From: Beijerinckiaceae bacterium
GTDB lineage: Bacteria > Pseudomonadota > Alphaproteobacteria > Rhizobiales > Beijerinckiaceae
Direction: 5' to 3'
DNA: 47,594 nucleotides
Assembly (NCBI GenBank): GCA_024304885.1
Contig: JALJOM010000003.1
Location: 334,516 to 382,109 of the forward strand
A model generated the notes under the pieces. The model saw nothing but the letters and a program-made list of their open reading frames with translations. It made no database searches and was not told where the DNA came from. Below, one piece after another: positions 40,704 through 47,594 of the stretch (positions within the stretch are counted from its first letter, which is position 1; every line of letters starts with the position of its first letter). The translations under genes were made by a program, and so were the position numbers.

Positions 40704-41687
40704 TCACGCCGCCGCGCGCATGCGGGTGAAAATCTCGTTCGCGAAGAGATCGAGATCCGTCATCCGCTTGGCGAGATCGGGCGCGATCGGCTTCAAGACC
40801 AATGTTCCCGGAGCGAGATCCTTCTCGAGCCGGCTCACCTCGACCGCGATATCCTCGGGCGTGCCGACGAGCGAGTCGGCAATGAGCCGCTCTGCCTCGA
40901 ACCACGGCGTCCACGCGGGCTGAAGCACCGACGTCGTCGCCTGCATGCGCTCGACGAAAGGGCCGAGCAGGCTTTTCGCCTCGGCGATCGCGGCGGCTCT
41001 CGTCTTCCCTACATGATAGAAGCGGACGAGAACGAGGTTCGGGTCCCCGGCCGCTTCCGTCTCGCGGTACTGCCGGGTCATGGCGGCGACATGGGCGAGC
41101 GGGAAGGGTGGCCCCGCCATGAGGCCGTAGCCGCGCCGTGCCGCCCAGTGGATCGTCGAGGGCGTCGAGGTGGCGACATAGGTCGGGACCGGCCTCTGCA
41201 GCGGCTTCGGGACGAGCGAGACATTTTCCGCCGTGAAGAAGCGGCCCCGGAACCGTACTGGGTCGTCGCGCAGGAGCTGCGTCACGAGCTCGAGGGCCTC
41301 CTGCATCCTCGGCCCGAGATCCTCGTGCCGCCGGCCGAGGTGCTTGGTCTGGGTCGGAAAAGGGCCGCCTTTCGCGATGCCGAGATCGAGCCGGCCGTCC
41401 GAAAGGACATCGAGCGTGGCGATGTCCTCGGCGGTCAAGATCGGATCGCGGAAGGCCAGAAGAACGGCGGCCGAGCCGAGGCGGATGCGGGAGGTCTTGG
41501 CCGCGAGATGAGACAGAAGCGACAGGCAGGAGGGGCTCGCCGCGTCCGGGTTGAAATGATGCTCGGCGAGAAAGACGCTGTCGAAGCCGAGCGCCTCGAC
41601 CTTTTGCACGAGGCTCGTCTGGTCCGCGATGGCGGCGCGGAAATCCTTGCGCGGATTCTCGTAGGTGCAGAAGAGCCCGTATTTCAT
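40704..41687 (-). CDS. Luciferase-like flavin monooxygenase (LLM class)
   Basis: A 327-residue member of the bacterial luciferase-like family, which uses reduced FMN or F420 from a partner reductase. MKYGLFCTYENPRKDF at the start, GFDSVFLAEHHFNPDAASPS, ILTAEDIATLDVLSDGRLDL and the C-terminal GTPEDIAVEVSRLEKDLAPG support this. EHHF is the usual substrate-pocket motif. The ATG at 41687 fits the family start. AT-rich sequence at 41745-41790 may be the promoter. Substrate unknown; it stands alone. Confidence 0.92.
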   Translation of the reverse strand: MKYGLFCTYENPRKDFRAAIADQTSLVQKVEALGFDSVFLAEHHFNPDAASPSCLSLLSHLAAKTSRIRLGSAAVLLAFRDPILTAEDIATLDVLSDGRLDLGIAKGGPFPTQTKHLGRRHEDLGPRMQEALELVTQLLRDDPVRFRGRFFTAENVSLVPKPLQRPVPTYVATSTPSTIHWAARRGYGLMAGPPFPLAHVAAMTRQYRETEAAGDPNLVLVRFYHVGKTRAAAIAEAKSLLGPFVERMQATTSVLQPAWTPWFEAERLIADSLVGTPEDIAVEVSRLEKDLAPGTLVLKPIAPDLAKRMTDLDLFANEIFTRMRAAA

Positions 41688-41880
41688 CGTGCCGCTCTCG
41701 GTAGGTTGCCGTCGCGATCGGACGCCACGACGCCGTGACGGAGCGGTCGTTATGTGCAACAAATATATAACATGCTTCGTAAGCAATATCCGCGCCACAC
41801 GGGCGGGCACGGCAGCGATCTCCGGTCCGCCGCGCCGGCTGAATGATCCCCCTCGAAGATTTGGTGCCCGTGCGGCGCTC

Positions 41881-42136
41881 TAGAGCAATTTCCAGCGAAG
41901 TGGTATCCACTTCGCGTCGTGAAATTGCGATAAAACAAGGATGTAGAGCGGCCTACCGATTCCGCGCGATCGGAAATCGCTCTAGATCACGATGACCTTG
42001 GATCGAAACGATCCAAGGTCATGAAACGTGATCGATTTTAAGAGTTTAGAGCGGGATAGGCAGATGAGTTTACGCAATCTGCGTAAACGCGATTGCGCCG
42101 GAAAACCGGTGTCCGCTTTTCCTCATCCCGCTCTAG
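41881..42136 (+). repeat. Complete mosaic repeat (modules A, B and C), best-preserved copy
   Basis: A (41881-41985): TAGAGCAATTTCC at one end and GGAAATCGCTCTAG at the other, with inner hairpin GAAGTGGTATCCACTTC. B (41982-42043): GATCACGATGACC, the arms TTGGATCG/CGATCCAA, then GGTCATGAAACGTGATC. C (42047-42136): TAGAGCGGGAT and ATCCCGCTCTAG as terminal inverted repeats, inner hairpin GTTTACGCAATCTGCGTAAAC. The final CTAG contains the ybbA-like gene stop codon. With it, 41688-42132 is accounted for apart from the putative promoter of the monooxygenase. Confidence 0.9.
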
Positions 42137-42837
42137 GCCGAGACGGCGGAAAGATGCGGCTCGTGCTCGTCGTCGATCCGCCCGGATCGGAGCCGAATGC
42201 GCCGCTCGCAGCGTGCCGCCAGCGCGAGATCGTGGGTCACGAGAATGAGGGTCGCGCCGCGATCGCGCTTCAGCGCGAGCATGAGATCCACGATGGTCTT
42301 GCCGGTCGCCTCGTCGAGGTTGCCGGTCGGCTCGTCGGCGACGAGGATCGACGGGCGCGGCACGAGCGCGCGGGCGAGGGCGACGCGCTGCTGCTCGCCG
42401 CCGGAGAGCTGGGACGGATAATGCGCGCGGCGATCCGCGAGCCCGACGGCGTCGAGCTCGCGCTCGGCGCGCGCGAACGCGTCCCGCTCGCCCCCGAGCT
42501 CGAGCGGGATCGCGACATTCTCGAGCGCGGTCATGGTCGGGATGAGATGGAAGGACTGGAACACGATGCCGATCCGCGCGCCGCGAAATCGCGCGAGCTC
42601 GTCCTCGTCGAGCCGATCGAGCGCGGTGCCGTCGACCTTGACTGTCCCGGCGTCGGGGCGCTCGAGCCCGGCGATGATCATGAGGAGGGTGGATTTGCCG
42701 GACCCCGACGGGCCGACCAGGCCGACGGTCTCACCGCGCTCTATATTGAAGGTCACGCCCTTCAGGACATGAACGAGCGCGGCGCCGCGCCCCAGGCTGA
42801 GGTGCACATTGTCTAGCTCGACCACGGAGGAGTTCAT
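42133..42837 (-). CDS. ABC transporter ATP-binding protein, YbbA/LolD-like
   Basis: A 234-residue ATPase with Walker A GPSGSGKST, Q-loop region VFQSFHLIPTMTALEN, signature LSGGEQQRVALARAL, Walker B ILVADEPTGNLD and switch His in ILVTHD. It belongs to the MacB/LolD/YbbA group, which energise FtsX-like permeases for lipoprotein or envelope-related tasks. Its usual partner permease (YbbP-like) is missing downstream, where a mosaic repeat supplies the TAG stop. It is divergent from the tesA-like gene with 2 bases between the start codons, the arrangement known for ybbA/tesA. Confidence 0.92.
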   Translation of the reverse strand: MNSSVVELDNVHLSLGRGAALVHVLKGVTFNIERGETVGLVGPSGSGKSTLLMIIAGLERPDAGTVKVDGTALDRLDEDELARFRGARIGIVFQSFHLIPTMTALENVAIPLELGGERDAFARAERELDAVGLADRRAHYPSQLSGGEQQRVALARALVPRPSILVADEPTGNLDEATGKTIVDLMLALKRDRGATLILVTHDLALAARCERRIRLRSGRIDDEHEPHLSAVSA

Positions 42838-42839
42838 CT

Positions 42840-43604
42840 ATGCGTTCCGGGGCTTCGATTCCTGGCGGGCACATCGATCCGCAGACGCCGGCCCCTGACC
42901 GCCGCGGATCGACAGCATATAGGTCGCGGCGCCGCTGGCTCCAAGCTTTGGCGTTGCTCGCGGCTTGCCCGCTTCTCGGATCGCGTCGGGGGCAAGCGCT
43001 CGGCCAGGACGGGACCTCGCGGCTCGTCGCCTTCGGCGACAGCCTCACCGCAGGGTTCGGCCTGCCGGCGCTCGCGGCGTTTCCGGCGGTCCTCGAGCGC
43101 GTGCTCAGGGCCGAGGGCTATGCCGTGGCGATCACGAATGCGGGGGTCTCCGGCGACACGGCCTCGGGCGGTCTCGCGCGGCTCGATTGGTCGGTCGGCG
43201 ACGGGACCGACGGGGTGATCCTGGCGCTCGGCGCCAACGACATGCTGCGAGGCATCGACCCGGCCGTGACGAAAGCCGCGCTCGACGCGATCCTCGTGAG
43301 GCTGTCGGAACGCAGGATCGCGGTCCTGATCGTCGGCATGAAGGCGAGCCCGAGCCTCGGCAAGGCCTACAAGGCGCGGTTCGATGCGATCTATCCGGCG
43401 CTCGCCGAGAAATTCGGGGCGCCGCTCTATCCCTTCCTGCTCGAGGGAATCGCGGACGAGCCGGGCCTGAAGCTTTCCGACGGACTGCACCCGAACGAGG
43501 CCGGAATTGCGCGAATTGTCGCGGGAATTCTCCCGGTCATGCGCAGCTTCCTGCAGCGTCTCGGCGCGAAAGCGGCCGATTCGAGCCCGGGCGATCGGAG
43601 GTGA
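42840..43604 (+). CDS. tesA: GDSL-type esterase, TesA/arylesterase-like
   Basis: An exported SGNH hydrolase of 254 residues. GDSLTAGFG holds the catalytic Ser, GANDML the block III Asn and DGLHPNEAG the Asp and His of the triad. The N-terminus (RSRRRWLQALALLAACPLLG) has twin Arg residues before a hydrophobic stretch, so Tat export is possible. The GGAGGAG ribosome site lies within the first codons of the divergent ybbA-like gene. Physiological substrate unknown: E. coli TesA is a thioesterase, protease I and lysophospholipase L1. Confidence 0.9.
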   Translation: MRSGASIPGGHIDPQTPAPDRRGSTAYRSRRRWLQALALLAACPLLGSRRGQALGQDGTSRLVAFGDSLTAGFGLPALAAFPAVLERVLRAEGYAVAITNAGVSGDTASGGLARLDWSVGDGTDGVILALGANDMLRGIDPAVTKAALDAILVRLSERRIAVLIVGMKASPSLGKAYKARFDAIYPALAEKFGAPLYPFLLEGIADEPGLKLSDGLHPNEAGIARIVAGILPVMRSFLQRLGAKAADSSPGDRR

Positions 43605-43667
43605 GGCGGCCCTCCTGCGCGCTCGAGGATGAAGCAAATCCTGCGAAGCGCATCGCCCGAAGCAGGA

Positions 43668-43743
43668 TGGTGGGCCGGGAGGGACTCGAACCCCCAACCA
43701 GACCGTTATGAGCGGCCGGCTCTAACCATTGAGCTACCGGCCC
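43668..43743 (-). tRNA. tRNA with CAU anticodon, probably tRNA-Ile2
   Basis: On the minus strand a full cloverleaf folds: acceptor GGGCCGG/CCGGCCC, D arm GCTC/GAGC, anticodon loop CTCATAA, T arm GGGGG-TTCGAGT-CCCTC, and encoded CCA. The anticodon CAT could mean Met or lysidine-modified Ile2. The body (TAGCTCAATGGTTAGAGC) resembles the E. coli ileX tRNA more than elongator Met tRNA, so I favour Ile2, the substrate of TilS. It lies opposite to its flanking genes. Confidence 0.93.
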
Positions 43744-43912
43744 CGGCCTCGGCCGAGGACAAGCGCATTAGACTCCTCGCGGGGCGCGACGCAATGCCCA
43801 AAAGGAGCGTGCCGCCGAGCCGGTTCGGGCTTTCGCACGTCTCCTGCAAGTGATCGGCTGCATCCGTTTGCGCCTTGATCCCGGCCGGGCGCTGGCCTTA
43901 ATCGCAGGACTC

Positions 43913-45790
43913 ATGTTCCACCGCCTCGAAGAGATCCTACAGCCGACGCGCCCCCCGCCGGACACGCCGCCGCCCGGCGGCCTCGTCGCCTTCTACCGCC
44001 ATTTCGCCTGGCAGGCCCGCTATTGCCTCGCCGCGCTCTTCGGCATCGGGCTCCTCGTCGCGCTCACCGACGTCTCGATCCCTTTCTTCATGGGCTATGT
44101 CGTGACGCTCGTCACGCGCTCGGCGCCCGGAGCCCTCGTCCGGGACCATTGGCCTGCGCTCGCCGGGATGGCCGTCGTGCTCGTCGTGCTCCGGCCCGCG
44201 CTCTACCTCGCGCAAAATCTCGTGAGGCATCAGATTCTCTCGCCGGGCCTCACCAACCTCACCCGCTGGCAGAGCCATTGGCACGTGGTTCGGCAGAGCT
44301 GGTCCTTCTTCCAGAACGATTTCGCCGGCCGCGTCGCGGGCCGCGTGGTCCAGACCGGCGCCTCGCTCTCGGAGTCGGTCGTCTCGCTCACGACCTCGAT
44401 CTGGCACATCGCCGTCTACGGCTTGAGCACGATCCTCGTCCTCGCCACGATCGATGCCGCCCTCGCGCTGCCCATCCTCGTCTGGTTCCTGTGCTTCGGC
44501 CTGCTCCTCGTCGGCTTCGTGCCGCGCATGCGGGACCGCTCGCGCAAAAGCTCGGACGCGCGCTCGGCGCTGAACGGGCGCATCGTCGATTGCTATACGA
44601 ATATCCTGACCGTGAAGCTCTTCGCCCGCGCCGTGGACGAGGACGATTTCGTCCGCGAGGCGGTCGATGCCCACACCGACGCTTTCCATGCGCAGCAGCG
44701 CCTGAACACGCTCTTCGCGCTCGGCCTGTCGCTCTTGAATGCGTTCCTGATCACGGGAACCGCCGCGGTCGCGATCCTCCTCTGGGACCGCGGCGCGATC
44801 GGCGTCGGCATGGTCGCGATGAGCCTACCGCTCTCGCTGCAGCTCAACGGGTTCTCCTGGTTCGTCGCGATGAGCGTCACCTCGATTTTCGAGGCGATCG
44901 GCACGGTCCAGGAAGGCATGCGATCGATTGCCGTGCCGAGGCAGATGCCGGACCCGCCGGACGCCGTCCCGCTCCAGGTGTCACGCGGGGACGTCCTGTT
45001 CGACAAGGTTCATTTCGGCTATGTGACCGGACGGCCGGTCCTGCAGGATTTCAGCCTTCGCATCCGCGGCGGCGAGCGCGTCGGCCTCGTCGGCCGTTCC
45101 GGGGCGGGGAAATCGACCCTCGTCAACCTGCTCTTGCATTTCTTCGATGTGGACTCCGGCAAGATCGCGATCGACGGCCAGGACGTCGCCCGCGTGACGC
45201 AGGAGAGCCTGCGCGGCCATATCGCCATGGTCACGCAGGATACCTCGCTCCTGCACCGCTCGATCCGCGACAATATCCGTTACGGCTGCCCGTACGCGTC
45301 CGAGGAGGCTATTCGCGCGGCCGCGGAACAGGCCCATGCGCTCGAGTTCATCGAAAGCCTCGAGGATGCGCATGGCCAGAAGGGCTTCGATGCGCTCGTC
45401 GGGGAGCGCGGGGTCAAGCTCTCGGGCGGGCAGAGGCAGCGCATCGCGATCGCCCGGGTGATCTTGAAGGACGCGCCCATTCTCGTGCTCGACGAGGCGA
45501 CCTCGGCGCTCGATTCGGAGGTCGAGGCGGCGATCCAGGAGCAGCTCGACACCTTGATGGAAGGGCGCACGGTGATCGCGATCGCGCATCGCCTCTCGAC
45601 CATCGCGCGAATGGACCGGCTCGTCGTGCTCGACCACGGCCGGGTGATCGAGGAGGGAACCCATGCCGCGCTGCTCGCCCTGGGCGGCGCCTATGCGCGG
45701 GCTTGGAACCGCCAGTCGGGCGGCTTTCTCGCACACGACAAGGCGGCACCCGCGAGTGCGCGGGCCGCGTCGATCTGCTTCGACGGGTGA
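43913..45790 (+). CDS. ABC exporter, fused membrane and ATPase domains
   Basis: A 625-residue half-transporter. AGGA lies 4 bases before the ATG at 43913; an earlier in-frame start at 43850 is possible. Six membrane helices occupy about residues 35-320, including FAGRVAGRVVQTGASLSESV as the coupling-helix region. The ATPase has Walker A GRSGAGKSTLV, signature LSGGQRQRIAIARV, Walker B ILVLDEATSALDSE and His in IAIAHRLSTI. It resembles lipid or multidrug exporters of the MsbA group. The substrate is not evident. It ends 2 bases before the convergent regA gene. Confidence 0.92.
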   Translation: MFHRLEEILQPTRPPPDTPPPGGLVAFYRHFAWQARYCLAALFGIGLLVALTDVSIPFFMGYVVTLVTRSAPGALVRDHWPALAGMAVVLVVLRPALYLAQNLVRHQILSPGLTNLTRWQSHWHVVRQSWSFFQNDFAGRVAGRVVQTGASLSESVVSLTTSIWHIAVYGLSTILVLATIDAALALPILVWFLCFGLLLVGFVPRMRDRSRKSSDARSALNGRIVDCYTNILTVKLFARAVDEDDFVREAVDAHTDAFHAQQRLNTLFALGLSLLNAFLITGTAAVAILLWDRGAIGVGMVAMSLPLSLQLNGFSWFVAMSVTSIFEAIGTVQEGMRSIAVPRQMPDPPDAVPLQVSRGDVLFDKVHFGYVTGRPVLQDFSLRIRGGERVGLVGRSGAGKSTLVNLLLHFFDVDSGKIAIDGQDVARVTQESLRGHIAMVTQDTSLLHRSIRDNIRYGCPYASEEAIRAAAEQAHALEFIESLEDAHGQKGFDALVGERGVKLSGGQRQRIAIARVILKDAPILVLDEATSALDSEVEAAIQEQLDTLMEGRTVIAIAHRLSTIARMDRLVVLDHGRVIEEGTHAALLALGGAYARAWNRQSGGFLAHDKAAPASARAASICFDG

Positions 45791-45792
45791 GA

Positions 45793-46392
45793 TCAGCGCG
45801 GCGCGCGCTTGGCCAGGATGCGTTGCAGCGTGCGGCGGTGCATGTTGAGCCGGCGCGCGGTCTCCGAGACGTTGCGGCCGCACAGCTCGTAGATCCTCTG
45901 GATATGCTCCCAGCGGACGCGGTCGGCGGACATCGGATTCTCCGGCACCTCGGCCTTGTCGTGGCCGGTCGCCATCAGGGCATTGTAGATCTCGTCGGCG
46001 TCGGCGGGCTTGGCGAGATAGTCGAAGGCGCCGAGCTTCACCGCGGTGACGGCGGTGACGATATTGCCGTAGCCGGTCAGGACGATCCCGCGGGCGTCGG
46101 GCCGCTTGGCCTTGAGCTCGCCGATGACATCGAGCCCGTTGCCGTCAGAGAGCCGCATATCCACCACGGCGAAGGCGGGCGCCGCGCGGCCGATCTCCGC
46201 GAGGCCCTCGGCGACGGTCTGGACGGCAGTCACGGTGAAGCCGCGCGTCTCCATGCTCCGCGCGAGCCGCGTGAGGAACGGCTTGTCGTCATCGACGATG
46301 AGGAGCGACCGATCGGCGGTGCTCGCGAGCGGCAGGGCTATGGCCTCGTGCTCGAGGCCCGCCTGGCTTGAATGCTCCTGATCCTTCTTCAT
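45793..46392 (-). CDS. regA: Redox response regulator RegA/ActR/PrrA
   Basis: Global regulator of respiration, carbon and nitrogen fixation in Alphaproteobacteria. The 199-residue protein has an N-terminal receiver domain with SLLIVDDDKPFL and phosphorylation site Asp78 in VVDMRLSDGNG, an Ala/Pro-rich hinge near 145-152 and a C-terminal Fis-type HTH (ETARRLNMHRRTLQRILAKR). The HTH is nearly invariant in this family, which fixes the call. The kinase gene lies upstream on the same strand with 280 bases between them. The opposing ABC exporter gene ends 2 bases away with no terminator in between. Confidence 0.95.
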   Translation of the reverse strand: MKKDQEHSSQAGLEHEAIALPLASTADRSLLIVDDDKPFLTRLARSMETRGFTVTAVQTVAEGLAEIGRAAPAFAVVDMRLSDGNGLDVIGELKAKRPDARGIVLTGYGNIVTAVTAVKLGAFDYLAKPADADEIYNALMATGHDKAEVPENPMSADRVRWEHIQRIYELCGRNVSETARRLNMHRRTLQRILAKRAPR

Positions 46393-46672
46393 GGCTGCCG
46401 GCTCGCTCGAAGGAGGTCTCGGGCACGGCGATTCGGCCTCCGAGATCCTCTACGAGAAAAAAACTCGACCGAAATTCGCCAGTGGAACTCGGTTACTCTA
46501 CGCTCGCCGGCCCGGCTTGGCATCAAGTTTTCGGTCGTGCCGACCGGACTCCGGGTCGTGAGCTCGCGGGTCGCGGCGGTCGCGGCCGGCCTCCCGAGCC
46601 GATCGAACCGGTATTGGTGAGCCGGTCGCAGGGTGTGTCCTTGCGCTGGATCAAGCTCTCGACTCCCGACGT

Positions 46673-47594
46673 TCATCCCATGCCGCTCCGTGCTTGCTCG
46701 AAGACAGCGCGCGGCCAGGAGATCGTGATCACGGCCCCGTGGTGCGGCGGTACCTTGTTCGCCGTCCTGACCGTCGCTCCCGAGCGCTCGAGCAGCGTCT
46801 TCGCAATGAACAAGCCGAGGCCGAGGCCAGATCCTTCCTCGGTCTTGGTCCGGCGATCCTTGCGCGTCGTGACATAAGGGTCGCCGACCCGCTCGATGAC
46901 GTCGGAGGGAAATCCCGGGCCGTCGTCCTCGATGGTCACGACGACCTCGTCGTCGGTCCATCGAGCGAGGATCTCGACCTTGGAGCCGGCGAAATCGGTC
47001 GCATTCTCGATCAGGTTGCCGAGGCCATAGGACAGCGCGGGATTGCGGCGGCAGACCGGCTCGCGGCCCGTCCCCTCTTTCGCGATCCCGATCGAGACCC
47101 CGAAATCACGGTGCGGCCCGACCGCTTCCTCGAGCAAATGGCCGAGGGTCAGCTCGTCCAGGATGCCGCCGGTCTCGCCGCCGAGCGAGGCGAGCGTCCC
47201 GAGGATGGCGCGGCAGCGCTCGACCTCCTGCGAGAGCAGGGCAAGGTCCTCCTCGTGAGGGCCGCCGCCGATCTGCTTCTCGAGGTCCCGCACGACGAGC
47301 GTGATCGTGGCGAGCGGGGTGCCGAGCTCGTGCGCCGCGGCGGCCGCGAGCCCGTCGAGCTGGTTCAAATGCTGCTCCCGCGCTGTCACGAGCTCCGTCG
47401 CCGCGAGCGCGTCGGCGAGCCTGCGCGCCTCGAGCGCGACGCGAGAGGCATAGATCGCGACGAAGATCGCGCTGATCGCGACGGCGAGCGAAATTCCGAC
47501 GCTGTAGAGGAAGGGCAGGACGAGCCGCTCCCCGGGACTCCAGGGAACCGGGTAGTGCCGGAAGGTCAGCACCGTCACGCAGCCGATCACGAGC
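46673..47594 (-). CDS. regB: Redox sensor kinase RegB/ActS/PrrB (N-terminus outside window)
   Basis: The C-terminal part of the membrane kinase that phosphorylates RegA. The visible 306 residues include the last membrane helix (FLYSVGISLAVAISAIFVAI), the H box AAAAHELGTPLATI with the phosphoacceptor His, the Cys in EVERCRAILGTLASL (in the zone of the family's redox-active Cys), N box GLGNLIENATDFA, G1 DDGPGFP and G2 GSGLGLGLFIAKTL. The first helices and quinone-site motif lie beyond the right edge. The Met near the window edge is internal, not the start. The 280-base spacer to regA (46393-46672) has no other gene. Confidence 0.93.
   Translation of the reverse strand, partial: LVIGCVTVLTFRHYPVPWSPGERLVLPFLYSVGISLAVAISAIFVAIYASRVALEARRLADALAATELVTAREQHLNQLDGLAAAAAHELGTPLATITLVVRDLEKQIGGGPHEEDLALLSQEVERCRAILGTLASLGGETGGILDELTLGHLLEEAVGPHRDFGVSIGIAKEGTGREPVCRRNPALSYGLGNLIENATDFAGSKVEILARWTDDEVVVTIEDDGPGFPSDVIERVGDPYVTTRKDRRTKTEEGSGLGLGLFIAKTLLERSGATVRTANKVPPHHGAVITISWPRAVFEQARSGMG

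Noticed and set aside
44023-46371. A 782-codon plus-strand frame across the ABC exporter and regA
   Set aside because: Runs in the wrong frame through two well-recognised genes on different strands; artefact of GC-rich third positions.

Overview
The window is high-GC DNA from an alphaproteobacterium, most likely of the Hyphomicrobiales (Rhizobiales). This rests on gene content (RegB/RegA (ActS/ActR) pair, hpf-ptsN pair, an EipA/DUF1134 protein, RibB with a decayed RibA-like tail, gap-containing LD-transpeptidase) and on many dispersed palindromic mosaic repeats of the RIME type between genes. The species cannot be fixed by eye.

Layout. 1-1692 (minus): the N-terminal 564 residues of a secreted metalloprotease-like protein with Calx-beta and FG-GAP/VCBS repeats, cut by the window edge. 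1693-2496: non-coding, with a candidate promoter and a decayed mosaic repeat. 2497-19252 (plus): one long translation gene array, rpsL-rpsG-fusA-tuf-rpsJ-rplCDWB-rpsS-rplV-rpsC-rplP-rpmC-rpsQ-rplNXE-rpsNH-rplFR-rpsE-rpmD-rplO-secY-adk. It stops at adk: rpsM, rpsK, rpoA and rplQ are absent, and rpoBC are not upstream. rplE carries a Lys/Ala/Gly-rich N-terminal extension of about 63 residues.

19302-28607: an Rrf2 regulator, a YbjQ-like small protein, a decayed IS481-type transposase, UDP-glucose dehydrogenase, a 1.4 kb non-coding gap, an orphan histidine kinase, hpf, ptsN, cysQ and eipA. 28864-36476: cobT overlapping a nitronate monooxygenase-like gene, ribB, a TPR protein, then lemA and two TPM-domain genes. 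A remnant of a formylglycine-generating-enzyme-like (SUMF1) domain follows, ending in a good terminator. 36825-41687 (minus): an LD-transpeptidase, an NtrC-type regulator whose GAFTGA loop is altered to GGLGGA, and a luciferase-like monooxygenase. 42133-47594: back-to-back ybbA-like ABC ATPase and tesA-like esterase with only 2 bases between start codons, a CAU-anticodon tRNA, an ABC exporter, and the regA response regulator with its kinase regB, the latter cut by the right edge.

The main non-genic theme is the mosaic repeat. Three modules (called A, B, C here) occur in at least ten places, in both orientations. The complete A-B-C copy is at 41881-42136. Module C has perfect 10-base terminal inverted repeats and an internal hairpin. 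Copies lie inside the ribosomal array (rplO-secY gap), upstream of rpsL, and directly on the stop codons of ptsN and ybbA. I found no CRISPR array, prophage, intact insertion sequence or defence island. The best candidates for something new are the mosaic elements, the rplE extension and the altered sigma-54-type activator.
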